NCBI RefSeq assembly: GCF_016508255.1
Contig: NZ_JADVKT010000001.1
Location: 620,001-684,000 of the forward strand
Direction: 5' to 3'
Origin: Acinetobacter calcoaceticus
Lineage (GTDB): Bacteria > Pseudomonadota > Gammaproteobacteria > Pseudomonadales > Moraxellaceae
DNA: 64,000 nucleotides
The first letter of the stretch is position 1, and every line of letters begins with the position of its first letter. The position numbers were made by a program, and so were the translations under genes. Below the pieces are notes generated by a model. That model did no database searches, was not told the DNA's origin, and saw nothing but the letters and a program-made list of their open reading frames with translations. Positions 37,260-47,914 of the stretch are shown here, one piece after another.

Positions 37260-37961
37260 ATGGCTTTTCCACATCATACAGAGCATCATGCAATTCACCG
37301 TTCAGGTTGGTTAAGAGCTTCAGTATTAGGGGCTAATGATGGAATTATTTCCGTCACTAGCTTAATTATGGGCATGGCAGCAAGTGGAGCCAGCTCACAC
37401 ACTCTATTAATTACATGTATAGCTGGATTAATCTCAGGCGCAACCTCGATGGCTGCCGGAGAATATATTTCAGTAAAATCTCAAGAAGATATTGAAAAAG
37501 CAGATCTAGCTATTGAAGCAAAAGAACTTTCAAAACATCCTCAGAAAGAATTAGATGAATTAACTCATATTTATATTTCTAGAGGCCTATCTAAAGAGTT
37601 AGCTCAAGAAGTTGCTTTGCAGCTGACAACTCATGATGCTTTAGGTGCTCATGCTCGAGACGAAATCGGTATCCATGAAAATACCGCAGCCAATCCTATT
37701 CAAGCAGCACTTTCTTCGGCGGCTTCATTTTCATTTGGGGCATTTCTCCCAATGCTTGCCATCTTATTTAGCCCAGAACATCTAATTACACCAAGTGTAC
37801 TTATTACGGGTATTGCAGCACTGGCTATCTTAGGTGCACTTTCTAGTTATTTTGCAGGTACATCTAAAATCAAAGGTAGTTTACGTATTACGTTATGGGG
37901 AATTTTAGCAATGGCTTTTGCAAGCTGGATCGGTTCTTTATTTAATGTGACTCCTTTATAA
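37260..37961 (+). CDS. VIT1/CCC1 family membrane protein
   Basis: 233 residues of the vacuolar iron transporter family. The N-terminal TM pair (GWLRASVLGANDGIISVTSLIMGMA) carries the conserved charged residues of the family, followed by SGATSMAAGEYISVKSQEDIE, a cytoplasmic helical domain (about 75-140), and three C-terminal TM helices. In plants and yeast these proteins move Fe2+ or Mn2+; the bacterial role is likely metal export or detoxification. Monocistronic. Confidence 0.88.
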   Translation: MAFPHHTEHHAIHRSGWLRASVLGANDGIISVTSLIMGMAASGASSHTLLITCIAGLISGATSMAAGEYISVKSQEDIEKADLAIEAKELSKHPQKELDELTHIYISRGLSKELAQEVALQLTTHDALGAHARDEIGIHENTAANPIQAALSSAASFSFGAFLPMLAILFSPEHLITPSVLITGIAALAILGALSSYFAGTSKIKGSLRITLWGILAMAFASWIGSLFNVTPL

Positions 37962-38075
37962 AAAATAGGTTTTAAAGGATATTAGCTAAAGTATTTAAAA
38001 ACGAAATAGCCAATATTATTTGCTCTAGGTTCTGATTTCACGTTATGGTGAAGAGAAAGAAATGAGGTGAATAAA

Positions 38076-39122
38076 ATGACCCTGTTACAACAACTTGAAA
38101 TAAAACATCCTATTTTTCTTGCACCAATGGCAGGCGTATCTACGCCCGAACTTGCTGCCGAAGTTTCTAATCAAGGTGGACTCGGGTCTTTAGGATTGGG
38201 TGCAAACACGGCGCAAAGTGCCCGAGAACAAATTTTAAAAACACAAACGCTAACCGAAAATCCATTTCAGGTTAATTTTTTCTGCCATCAACCTGAACAA
38301 TTGAACCCTCAAACATCGAACCAATGGATTGAATATTTACGACCACAATTCGAAAAATTCGGCGTAAAACCTCCACAAACATTAAACTGTATTTATCCAA
38401 GTTTTCTTGATAATGATGACTTTTTAAATGTGGTATTAGAAACAAAACCCAAAGCAATTAGTTTTCATTTTGGAATTCCTCATCCTCATCAAATTCAAGC
38501 GTTAAAAGATGCTGGAATTCTAACGATGGTTTCTGCAACTAATTTAGTTGAAGCACAAGCAATCGAAGCCGCCGGCATAGATATTATTATTGCTCAAGGT
38601 ATTGAAGCAGGTGGCCACCGAGGAATCTTTAATAAAACTTTTGATGCAGCCATCAAAACAAGTGATTTAGTACAACTGATTGTAAAACACTGCAAACCAC
38701 CTGTAGTCGCTGCTGGTGGTATTATGAATGGATCGCAAGCCAGACATATGTTGAGCTTAGGAGCCTCTGCTGTTCAACTTGGAACAGCATTTGTTCAATG
38801 CCTCACATCCAATGCATCTACTGAATACCGTAAAGCTTTATTTAATGAACCAGTAACACAAATTAGTGCAAGCCTTTCTGGTCGTCCGGCCCGCGGCCTA
38901 CTCAACCACTGGCATACACAAATTGACTTACCTAATCGCCCTCCTCAACCAGAATATCCATATGCTTATGATTTAGCGAAACAGTTAAATACAATTGCAA
39001 GCAAACATCAGGACTATGGTTTTGGCGCGTTTTGGGCAGGTAGCAACGTATCGCAAATAAGAGAATTAGATGCTGCCGATCTAGTTAACCAACTAGTTGT
39101 AGAAATGCTAGATGATGACTAA
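38076..39122 (+). CDS. Nitronate monooxygenase family FMN protein
   Basis: 348-residue TIM-barrel flavoprotein of the nitronate monooxygenase (2-nitropropane dioxygenase) family. Motifs: APMAGVSTPELAAEVSNQGGLGSLG at the N-terminus, AQGIEAGGHRG with the FMN-proximal histidine, and VVAAGGIMNGSQARHMLSLGASAVQLGTAF. Oxidises alkyl nitronates in characterised members; the substrate here is unknown. I start at ATG 38076, with GAGGTGA 5 bases upstream. Confidence 0.87.
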   Translation: MTLLQQLEIKHPIFLAPMAGVSTPELAAEVSNQGGLGSLGLGANTAQSAREQILKTQTLTENPFQVNFFCHQPEQLNPQTSNQWIEYLRPQFEKFGVKPPQTLNCIYPSFLDNDDFLNVVLETKPKAISFHFGIPHPHQIQALKDAGILTMVSATNLVEAQAIEAAGIDIIIAQGIEAGGHRGIFNKTFDAAIKTSDLVQLIVKHCKPPVVAAGGIMNGSQARHMLSLGASAVQLGTAFVQCLTSNASTEYRKALFNEPVTQISASLSGRPARGLLNHWHTQIDLPNRPPQPEYPYAYDLAKQLNTIASKHQDYGFGAFWAGSNVSQIRELDAADLVNQLVVEMLDDD

Positions 39123-39127
39123 AGTAT

Positions 39128-39157
39128 AAAAAAGCCAGTCTTATGACTGGCTTTTTT
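39128..39157. terminator. Bidirectional terminator between nitronate monooxygenase gene and dusB
   Basis: AAGCCAGTC-TTAT-GACTGGCTT flanked by A and T runs, between convergent genes. Confidence 0.9.
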
Positions 39158-39159
39158 AT

Positions 39160-40185
39160 TTAATGCGTCTGCAATAAGTTAACTTGCTCGACTTGCACAT
39201 CACTCATCAAATTGCCTTCAGCTAATAATTGATTGAAATAACTCTCAACCACCAATGCTTGCTCAGCAGTACTTTCAACTTTATACATATTTTGGCGAAA
39301 TTCATTGCTCGAACGTAAGCCTTTGGTGTACCAAGCGATGTGCTTACGAGCAATACGACATCCAGAATATTCCCCATAAAATTGATAAAGCTCTGATAAA
39401 TGCCCAAGTAGCACGTGCTTAACTTCTTCAATATTAGGCGCCGCTAAGTGCTCTCCAGTTTTTAAATAATGAGAAATTTCACGAAAAATCCACGGACGGC
39501 CCTGAGCTGCGCGGCCAATCATAATTGCATCTGCTCCAGTGTAATCCAGCACATATTTTGCTTTTTCAGGACTATCTATATCACCGTTCGCAATAAGTGG
39601 AATATTGATTAATTCTTTAACATGTTTTATCAAATCATAACGTGCTGTATTTAAATACATGTCTTCACGCGTCCGGCCGTGTAAGGCTAATGCAGCAATT
39701 CCCGCTTCTTCTGCTCTTTTTGCTACTCTTAAAATATTTTCGTGTCCATTTAAAAATCCTAAACGGGTTTTTAACGTAACAGGAACATCAACAGCAGCGA
39801 CCACCGCATCAAGAATTCGTGCCACCAAGTCTTCATCTTGTAATAGTGCTGAACCTGCGAGTTTATTACATACTTTTTTAGCAGGACATCCCATATTAAT
39901 ATCAACAATTTGTGCGCCATTTGCCACTTGATAACGTGCAGCCTCTGCTAACTGCTCAGGATCAGAACCTGCAATTTGTGCAGAAATCGGTGCGAGTTCG
40001 CCATCAAAATTTGCACGATAGAGGCTTTTCTTACTCATCCGCAAAGTCTTATCGGCAGTCATCATTTCGCTCACTGCATGACCTGCGCCAAAATACTTGC
40101 AGAGCGTTCTAAATGGGCGGTCTGTTACGCCAGCCATAGGAGCAACGATTAAATTATTTGACAGTTGATAGGGACCAATATACAT
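39160..40185 (-). CDS. dusB: tRNA-dihydrouridine synthase B
   Basis: FMN enzyme reducing uridine to dihydrouridine in tRNA (position 17 for E. coli DusB). 341 residues. Motifs: VAPMAGVTDRPFR, DINMGCPAKKVCNKLAGSALL with the catalytic cysteine, TLKTRLG, ALHGRTREDMY and ADAIMIGRAAQGRPWIF. In enterics dusB is co-transcribed with fis; no fis gene is downstream here. Divergent from the DUF1615 lipoprotein gene. Confidence 0.94.
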   Translation of the reverse strand: MYIGPYQLSNNLIVAPMAGVTDRPFRTLCKYFGAGHAVSEMMTADKTLRMSKKSLYRANFDGELAPISAQIAGSDPEQLAEAARYQVANGAQIVDINMGCPAKKVCNKLAGSALLQDEDLVARILDAVVAAVDVPVTLKTRLGFLNGHENILRVAKRAEEAGIAALALHGRTREDMYLNTARYDLIKHVKELINIPLIANGDIDSPEKAKYVLDYTGADAIMIGRAAQGRPWIFREISHYLKTGEHLAAPNIEEVKHVLLGHLSELYQFYGEYSGCRIARKHIAWYTKGLRSSNEFRQNMYKVESTAEQALVVESYFNQLLAEGNLMSDVQVEQVNLLQTH

Positions 40186-40268
40186 ATATATTCATACAAT
40201 TGATGATCAACATAGTATACTTCATCCGCTTGATCGGCTCATCTTTTTATGCAGGTGCTCTCCTCGCC

Positions 40269-41477
40269 ATGAACAAACCGCTATCTTCCCGTTTTTTATT
40301 AAAATCATTCGGTGTAGTCGCCGTATGCATGAGTTTAGCCGCTTGTGGAGATAAAGGCTGGTGGTCAAAAAATGATGAGCCTGCTTTAGAAAGCCAACAC
40401 ATTAAAAAATTAATTCCACCACGTGTACATGATCGCGAGTCATGGGCAAAAGATATTGATGATATTATGCAGGAATTAAAAATTCCTAAAACCAAACAGA
40501 ATGTCTGTAGTATCGTCGCAATTGTGGATCAGGAATCTAACTTTGTCGCTAACCCTGTAGTGCCGGGCCTAGGTAAAAAAGCAGTTGAAGAAGTTAGTAC
40601 TCGTTTAAATGAAAAGTTTGAAGACAAACTTGGCCAGAAAGTTGGTGGAACTGTCGCAGGCTATTTTGAAGAAGTATTAAAAAACCAGCCTTCTCCTGAC
40701 AACAACTATATGAGTCAGATGGGTAAAGTTAAAACTGAAAAAGATCTTGACTTACTTTATCGCCAAATTTTTGATTTTATGACTCAACATTATCATGTCA
40801 GTGCTTTAACTGGTGCTGCTAAACTGGTTGGACAAGATATTGGTGAAAAAATGAATCCAATCACTACACTGGGTTCAATGCAAGTTCATATTAATTATGC
40901 TAAAGCACATAAGCGCACTAGTATGAATATTAATGATCTTAGAAATGATCTCTATACACAATATGGTGGTCTATATTATGGTATTCATCGCTTGATGGTA
41001 TATCCAGCAGACTATGACAAAGCCATTTACCGTTTTGCCGATTATAACTCAGGCATGTATTCAAGCCGTAATGCTGCTTTTCAAAGCATGCTAGATGATC
41101 TTACTGAGGCTAAGCTTACTTTAGATGGTGATTTACTACTTTACGATAAAGCTGGTGATCCACGCGCAGTTCTGAGTGAATCAGAAAAAGAATTAATGAA
41201 TGTATTTACTAAAAATAATGTTTTAATTACACCAAGACAACTTCGTGATGATCTGAAATTAGAAAAAGAGAAAAAGTTTGAGAGTACCCAAACTTATATC
41301 GCTTTGACTAAACTTTATAAAGCTAAGACTGGTAAAGAACCTATCTATGCAATGATGCCTCAAGTGATAATTTCTGGGCCTAAATTAAGTCGTGACTATA
41401 ATACCAACTGGTATGCAACCCGCGTAAACGGAAGATATGAATCATGTATGCAACGAGCGAAACGAATAAGACTATAA
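40269..41477 (+). CDS. DUF1615 family lipoprotein
   Basis: 402 residues. Lipoprotein signal with a lipobox SLAAC, so predicted to be in the outer or inner membrane facing the periplasm. The body matches the DUF1615 family: IVDQESNFVANPVVPGL, TLGSMQVHINYAK, LYYGIHRLMVYPADYDKAIYRFADYNSGMYSSRNAAFQ. DQES and the FADYNSG segment recall lysozyme-like folds, but function is not established. I use ATG 40269; an ATG at 40158 would overlap dusB and give a two-TM leader, which is unlikely. Overlaps the HAD gene by 34 bases. Confidence 0.85.
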   Translation: MNKPLSSRFLLKSFGVVAVCMSLAACGDKGWWSKNDEPALESQHIKKLIPPRVHDRESWAKDIDDIMQELKIPKTKQNVCSIVAIVDQESNFVANPVVPGLGKKAVEEVSTRLNEKFEDKLGQKVGGTVAGYFEEVLKNQPSPDNNYMSQMGKVKTEKDLDLLYRQIFDFMTQHYHVSALTGAAKLVGQDIGEKMNPITTLGSMQVHINYAKAHKRTSMNINDLRNDLYTQYGGLYYGIHRLMVYPADYDKAIYRFADYNSGMYSSRNAAFQSMLDDLTEAKLTLDGDLLLYDKAGDPRAVLSESEKELMNVFTKNNVLITPRQLRDDLKLEKEKKFESTQTYIALTKLYKAKTGKEPIYAMMPQVIISGPKLSRDYNTNWYATRVNGRYESCMQRAKRIRL

Positions 41478-42100
41478 AGAGTCTCGCCCTGTTCGATTTT
41501 GATGGAACCTTGTGTAGCAAAGACAGTTTTACAGGGTTTATCTTTTATGCTTTATCTAAACGCCATATTGTTAAACAAAGCTTGAAAATCCTGCCATGGA
41601 TTCAAGCCTACTATCTTAACTTTTATCCTGCCCATGCTATGCGCGCCAAGTTATTTCGCAGCATGTTCAAAGATACCTCCGCAATTGAACTGCGAAGATT
41701 AGGTGAAGAATACGCACAACAGTTAGTCTCTGCACTTTCACCTGAACTTTTCGCACAGTTACAACAGCACCAGTTACGTGGTGATCGGGTGGTAATTGTT
41801 TCTGCCTCAATTGATGTCTACCTTGCCCCACTTTGCAAGTTACTCGATATCGATTTAATTTGTACTGAAACTCAAATTAAAAATGGCATGGTAACGGGTT
41901 ACTATTCAACCCCAGATTGTAGTAGTGAACAAAAGAAGTTACGAATACATCAGCAATATACGCTACAGCATTATCATCAAATTTATGCTTATGGTAATAG
42001 CTCAGAAGACCTAGATATGTTGAGTCTTGCTACACACCCATATATGGTGGGTGAAGATCGTGTTCTACCTCGTTTAACGCCAGAAAAAAAGCTCGCATAA
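41444..42100 (+). CDS. HAD-superfamily IB phosphatase
   Basis: 218 residues of the SerB-like HAD-IB group. Catalytic FDFDGTLCSKDSF at about 18-30, ASIDVYLAPL for the motif II region, and YAYGNSSEDLDMLSLA for motif IV. The first half has a hydrophobic helical cap. Substrate unknown (phosphoserine-like or lipid phosphate in relatives). Its start lies within the DUF1615 gene, suggesting translational coupling. The stop codon sits in the terminator loop. Confidence 0.87.
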   Translation: MYATSETNKTIKSLALFDFDGTLCSKDSFTGFIFYALSKRHIVKQSLKILPWIQAYYLNFYPAHAMRAKLFRSMFKDTSAIELRRLGEEYAQQLVSALSPELFAQLQQHQLRGDRVVIVSASIDVYLAPLCKLLDIDLICTETQIKNGMVTGYYSTPDCSSEQKKLRIHQQYTLQHYHQIYAYGNSSEDLDMLSLATHPYMVGEDRVLPRLTPEKKLA

Positions 42101-42113
42101 AGCGAGCTTTTTT
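42084..42113. terminator. Bidirectional terminator between HAD gene and proB
   Basis: GCTCGC-ATAAA-GCGAGC flanked by A and T runs; the HAD stop codon TAA is inside the loop. Confidence 0.9.
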
Positions 42114-42127
42114 AGTTTTACAATAAT

Positions 42128-43261
42128 TTAGTAAATCGCCATATGATCACGATGAATCATTTCAAGTGAACGGGCTTCACCAAGTACTTGATAAACCTTA
42201 TCAGAGGCTAAGCCTTTAATAATTTCAGCAGATCGTGAACTAAAATTCACTCGACCAACGGCAATACGTTTACCTTGTTTATCTACACATTCAACCACAT
42301 CACCACGATCAAAATGCCCTTCAACAGTTTTAACCCCAACAGGGAGTAAACTGCGATGTTTCAATTTAATCGCTTCAACAGCGCCATCATCAATTACGAG
42401 ACGGCCTGCTGTCTGCAAATGAGCAGCGAGCCACTGTTGATGAGCAGTCATACGGTCTTTATCTGTAGTAAACAACGTACCTAACATTTCACCTGCCATC
42501 GCACGTGACAAGACATTATCACTTTCACCACTCGCAATGAGCGTTGGACAACCAGACTTAGCAGCTAAACGTGCGGCACGAACCTTAGTTACCATACCAC
42601 CTCTGCCGAGTACACCGCCACCGCCAGCCATTTCGAATAGAACATCATCCATAGCACGAACAGTAGAGAGTAATTTCGCATCGGGGTTGTGACGCGGATC
42701 TGAATCAAACATACCCTGCTGATCCGTTAAAATGATCAGCAATTCCGCATGAACCTGACCTGCAACCATCGCTGCTAAAGTATCGTTATCACCAAAACGG
42801 ATCTCATCGGTAGATACCGTGTCATTTTCATTAATGACTGGAATTACATGCCAATCAATCAAGTTTTGCAAAGCATCACATGAGTTTAAATAACGACGTC
42901 GGTCCGCTAGATCATCATGTGTCAGTAAAACCTGAGCAGTACGAATACCATGTTCTTCAAGCACACTAGACCAAGTATGAATTAAACCCATCTGCCCAAT
43001 CGCAGCACAGGCTTGTAGACTGGGTAGATCGGTGGGTCGACTCGCAAGCTTCATACGAACCATACCTTCAGCCACAGCTCCAGACGACACTAAAATAATT
43101 TCGTGTCCGGCCTTGTGTAGATCTGCAATCTGTTTCGCCCAGTGCGAAATAGCATTCAAATCTAAACCTTGCCCATTGGCTGTGAGTAAAGATGATCCGA
43201 TTTTAACAACGATTCGTTTACACTCACTGAGCTGACGTTGCCCATCGACCACTTCTATCAT
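42128..43261 (-). CDS. proB: Glutamate 5-kinase
   Basis: First step of proline synthesis, phosphorylating glutamate. 377 residues: amino acid kinase domain ([57 protein letters not shown]) and a C-terminal PUA domain from about 285. ATG with GAGG 5 bases upstream. It begins 15 bases after obgE on the same strand, so it probably shares the obgE transcript. Confidence 0.96.
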   Translation of the reverse strand: MIEVVDGQRQLSECKRIVVKIGSSLLTANGQGLDLNAISHWAKQIADLHKAGHEIILVSSGAVAEGMVRMKLASRPTDLPSLQACAAIGQMGLIHTWSSVLEEHGIRTAQVLLTHDDLADRRRYLNSCDALQNLIDWHVIPVINENDTVSTDEIRFGDNDTLAAMVAGQVHAELLIILTDQQGMFDSDPRHNPDAKLLSTVRAMDDVLFEMAGGGGVLGRGGMVTKVRAARLAAKSGCPTLIASGESDNVLSRAMAGEMLGTLFTTDKDRMTAHQQWLAAHLQTAGRLVIDDGAVEAIKLKHRSLLPVGVKTVEGHFDRGDVVECVDKQGKRIAVGRVNFSSRSAEIIKGLASDKVYQVLGEARSLEMIHRDHMAIY

Positions 43262-43276
43262 GTTTTCCTCGGTTTT

Positions 43277-44527
<1,251 letters not shown>

Positions 44528-44563
44528 CTATTCTGCCATATTTTCATAAAATTCTCGAATAGA

Positions 44564-44583
44564 AAATGGGACAATTCCCATTT
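44564..44583. terminator. Weak hairpin upstream of obgE
   Basis: Perfect AAATGGGA-CAAT-TCCCATTT. A short TTTTCT run follows on the minus strand, so it may end the 46097-44680 operon; it lies in the obgE upstream region, so an operator is also possible. Confidence 0.35.
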
Positions 44584-44679
44584 ATAACGATCTGTTTTTA
44601 TATTTAAGTCATCAGAAGCATTTTAGATTCACAAATACAGGCTATATTGAAAATAAAATGCAGGATGACGATTTAATTT

Positions 44680-45354
44680 TTAAGGATGAACATTCCGTAG
44701 AGGTAAGGTCATTTGCATATCAAGATTCGCTTTCGTTTTAGGAACCGAGTTATACATAATCGCATTAAATGACGAAACATTTCCCATTTCCATTGGGTCG
44801 TTAACCTCTAAACTTGGTCTAAACTGATGTTTAACCGATAAATTTACTGGCTCATCAAATTCAAAATAAACAGGACCATCAAAAACAATTTTAATTGGAA
44901 TGGTATAACTACGCTTTAATTGAAAAGGTACATCTAACTTTATGGGAATATTAAGTTTAAGTGGAAATTTAGGTAAAAACTTATTTTGATAGATTAGATC
45001 TGTAGTCGTTTCAAGAGGCATGACCTGATCAATTTTTAGAGTCGTTGTATAATCAACATTTACGGTAACGGGCGTTTCTACAGCAAAACTTATATCTGCT
45101 AAATATTTCCCCTTTAACGGCAGGGTCAGTTGACGGTTTATATCTAGAATTGTATCAAGCTTGCCAATCGACTGAACTTTTAAAGTATTACCGACATGAA
45201 TTTTTGTTTCTAAAGAATCAGGTAAACTAATATCAGCATTATGAGCCGAAACCACTAAATTTGCTTGAATATTGAGATATACCCAAAACATAACAGCGGC
45301 AAGTATCATCATTAAAAAGAAACTGATCAACATACTTTTGAGTGAACGAAACAT
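44680..45354 (-). CDS. Membrane-anchored beta-repeat protein, second of a paralogous pair
   Basis: About 224 residues. One TM helix (about 8-28) is followed by a predicted periplasmic region made of short beta-strand repeats of the kind IPIKLDVPFQLKRSYTIPI, with many alternating Val/Leu/Ile/Lys. No cysteine pair, enzyme motif or known domain recognised. It begins 11 bases after the stop of the upstream paralogue, on the same strand. I start at ATG 45354 (AGGGTG 7 bases upstream); ATG 45360 is almost equally likely. Confidence 0.6.
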   Translation of the reverse strand: MFRSLKSMLISFFLMMILAAVMFWVYLNIQANLVVSAHNADISLPDSLETKIHVGNTLKVQSIGKLDTILDINRQLTLPLKGKYLADISFAVETPVTVNVDYTTTLKIDQVMPLETTTDLIYQNKFLPKFPLKLNIPIKLDVPFQLKRSYTIPIKIVFDGPVYFEFDEPVNLSVKHQFRPSLEVNDPMEMGNVSSFNAIMYNSVPKTKANLDMQMTLPLRNVHP

Positions 45355-45365
45355 TAGCATTCACC

Positions 45366-46097
45366 CTATTGATCAGTTTTTGTCTGTGAAATTTCTGAAT
45401 CTAATACCCGATTTAATCGCATACTGGACAGAGGAATTTTTAACTCACCATTTGCGATCTTAACAGGTAAAGTATTTTTCACATCAACTGAAGCATTTAA
45501 CGCTGTTTTGACAGGTACATTCAAATTACCTTCAATTGGAATATTCGTATTTAATCTTGCTTTTAAAGGAATATGTAAATTTTCCTTTAATACCGTTCGC
45601 ACGGGCGCATCAAATTTTAAATGAACCTTTTGTTCCAGAGGGACCTGAATATCAATTGGAACATCAAGTTTTAATGGAATTGTTCCCTTTAAAGGTAAAG
45701 TAATATCACGCCCTAAAACTCTAACCTGAACCTTCGTATCGATTGGTAAATTTTGCTCTACTTTTAATGTTTCTTTGACAGGAATTGTGGTGCTAATTGG
45801 AACCATATTATCGAAGTAAACGCGAGGGGTTAACGTTTGTGTTAAAGGAATATTCAGTTGCTCATCGATGGGAATACTTGCATTTACCCGCCCTTTCACA
45901 TCTACATTTAACGCATCTTGAACTTTAACCTTAACTTGTAGAGGCTCTTGTAAATCGATAGCAACTGCCTGATTTTTCAATGGAATATAAATATTAAAAT
46001 GCTTAAAAACCCATATTGCAATGAGTACACCACATAAATTGGCAATAATGATGAATATAAAAACGACCAGTAAACGTTTAAACTGCGACAATTCCAA
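45366..46097 (-). CDS. Membrane-anchored beta-repeat protein, first of a paralogous pair
   Basis: 243 residues. One TM helix (about 8-32), then about 200 residues of imperfect 14-17-residue repeats around the pattern IPL/VPI-x-LK, for example PLKGTIPLKLDVPIDIQVPLEQ. The repeats suggest an elongated beta-solenoid or AsmA/LptC-like arch anchored in the inner membrane facing the periplasm, but this is inference. The downstream gene is a shorter relative in the same operon. No match to a named family. Confidence 0.6.
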   Translation of the reverse strand: MELSQFKRLLVVFIFIIIANLCGVLIAIWVFKHFNIYIPLKNQAVAIDLQEPLQVKVKVQDALNVDVKGRVNASIPIDEQLNIPLTQTLTPRVYFDNMVPISTTIPVKETLKVEQNLPIDTKVQVRVLGRDITLPLKGTIPLKLDVPIDIQVPLEQKVHLKFDAPVRTVLKENLHIPLKARLNTNIPIEGNLNVPVKTALNASVDVKNTLPVKIANGELKIPLSSMRLNRVLDSEISQTKTDQ

Positions 46098-46185
46098 TCC
46101 CTTACTATTTTCTTTTTTTCCTTAATTCGTATTCTCATTTATTTACAAAAAATAGTCAGCATATATTTTGTACGGTTGTAAAAAA

Positions 46186-46210
46186 ACCCAGTCTAAACTG
46201 GGTCTTTTTG
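46186..46210 (-). terminator. Terminator after the GAPDH gene
   Basis: ACCCAGT/ACTGGGT arms with a short loop; the T-run is on the minus strand, 30 bases past the stop. Confidence 0.85.
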
Positions 46211-46240
46211 TGAAAAACTTTTATAGATCGTTAAATGATC

Positions 46241-47698
46241 TTAAGCATTCATTTCTGCAGGAATTTTTTTGTAGCTTACGCCGCACATTTGCTCAGCAAT
46301 ACGTAACACCTGACAGCTATAGCCTACTTCGTTATCGTACCAAACATAAGCAGTTAAACGGTTACCAGAAGTAATCGTTGCTTGAGCATCATATACACCA
46401 GCAGTACGAGAACCGATAAAGTCACTCGATACCACTTCAGTCGAGTTGGTATAACCAATTTGACCTTGAAGGCTAGAGTTAATCGAAATTTGACGAATGT
46501 ATTCGTTCACTTCTTCACGATCAACTTCTTTATCAAGCGTTAAGTTCAAGATAGCAAGAGATACGTTTGGCGTAGGAACACGTACAGAGTTACCAGTTAA
46601 CTTACCTTTCAATGCAGGTAATGCCTTAGCAACTGCTTTAGCTGCACCAGTTTCTGTAATTACCATGTTCAAAGTAGCAGCACGGCCACGGCGATCTGCT
46701 TTATGGTAGTTATCAATCAAGTTCTGGTCATTTGTGAATGAGTGAACAGTTTCAACATGACCATTAAGAACTTTATATTTGTCATCCAATACTTTAAGAA
46801 TTGGAGTAATTGCATTTGTTGTACAACTTGCAGCAGAGATGATTTTGTCTTCATCTAAGATGTCTGTGTTGTTTACGCCAAATACAACGTTTTTCATTTC
46901 GCCTTTACTTGGTGCAGTTAATACAACACGTGCAACGCCTGGGCATTTCAAGTGTTGGCTAAGACCTTCAGCATCACGCCATTTACCAGTATTGTCGATT
47001 AAAAGTGCGTTTGAAATACCGTATTCAGTATAGTCAACTTCACTTGGGCTAGATGCATAAATCACTTTAATGAAGTTACCATTTGCAATGATTGCTTCAT
47101 TTTCTTCATCAACAGAGATTGTACCAGCGAAAGTACCGTGAATAGAGTCACGACGAAGTAAAGAAGCACGTTTTGCTAAATCACCATCAGAAGATTTACG
47201 CACAACAATTGCTTTAAGGCTTAAACCACGGCCTAAACCTGATTGGCTAATGATTAAACGAGCCAAGATACGGCCAATACGACCAAAACCATAAAGAACG
47301 ACATCTTTAGGCTGTTCAGAAGTTGCGCTACCTTTGATTGACTCAACTGCTTGAGCAACAAAAGCGTTAACATCACCGCCTTTTTCTTTATATTCAACAG
47401 CAAGTTTACCAATATCAACTTCTGCCGAACCGATATTTTCAAGCTGAGCTAAAGCTTCTAAAATTGGGAATGTATTTACAACAGAAAGCTCAACGTCTAC
47501 AACACGTGTACGGCGGTGAGTTTTCAAAATTTGAATAACAGAACGGTTAATTAAAGAGCGACCGTAAACAGATACGACAATATTTTTTTCACGGTATAAT
47601 TGTCCGATTAATGCAATCATACGTTCCGCGATTTCTTCACGGTTTTTCCAACGGCCTTGGTGTTCAGCATGCAGGGCGATGATAGTGTCTTTGCTCAC
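46241..47698 (-). CDS. gap: Glyceraldehyde-3-phosphate dehydrogenase, long form
   Basis: 485 residues: about 130 N-terminal residues outside the usual GAPDH, then the standard enzyme. Rossmann motif YGFGRIGR at about 136-143 and the catalytic SCTTNAITP with C292. C-terminal domain: TVHSFTNDQN, RGRAATLNM, RVPTPNVS and WYDNEVGYSCQV. Similar long-form GAPDHs occur in Pseudomonas; the extra domain is of unknown role. Sugars run through the Entner-Doudoroff route in Acinetobacter, so it may act mainly in gluconeogenesis (inference). Monocistronic. Confidence 0.93.
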   Translation of the reverse strand: MSKDTIIALHAEHQGRWKNREEIAERMIALIGQLYREKNIVVSVYGRSLINRSVIQILKTHRRTRVVDVELSVVNTFPILEALAQLENIGSAEVDIGKLAVEYKEKGGDVNAFVAQAVESIKGSATSEQPKDVVLYGFGRIGRILARLIISQSGLGRGLSLKAIVVRKSSDGDLAKRASLLRRDSIHGTFAGTISVDEENEAIIANGNFIKVIYASSPSEVDYTEYGISNALLIDNTGKWRDAEGLSQHLKCPGVARVVLTAPSKGEMKNVVFGVNNTDILDEDKIISAASCTTNAITPILKVLDDKYKVLNGHVETVHSFTNDQNLIDNYHKADRRGRAATLNMVITETGAAKAVAKALPALKGKLTGNSVRVPTPNVSLAILNLTLDKEVDREEVNEYIRQISINSSLQGQIGYTNSTEVVSSDFIGSRTAGVYDAQATITSGNRLTAYVWYDNEVGYSCQVLRIAEQMCGVSYKKIPAEMNA

Positions 47699-47914
47699 AG
47701 ATACGTCCTCTAATTAATTATATCTAGGCGTGATTTTTTAAACCCCGTAATTGTAATGGAATTATTGGCAAGAATGAATCAAAAGCTGACGTTAGTGATT
47801 AGATTTTCCTAAAATTCATCATAAATTCATAAAATACCTATAATTATTTTTTATTATTTTATTGTTTAAAGCAGCTAAATTTTTGCTTTTTCTTACTTTT
47901 TAGATTCTCAGCTG

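Noticed and set aside
40158..40268. Longer start for the DUF1615 lipoprotein
   Set aside because: It would overlap dusB and put two hydrophobic segments before the lipobox; ATG 40269 gives a standard signal.
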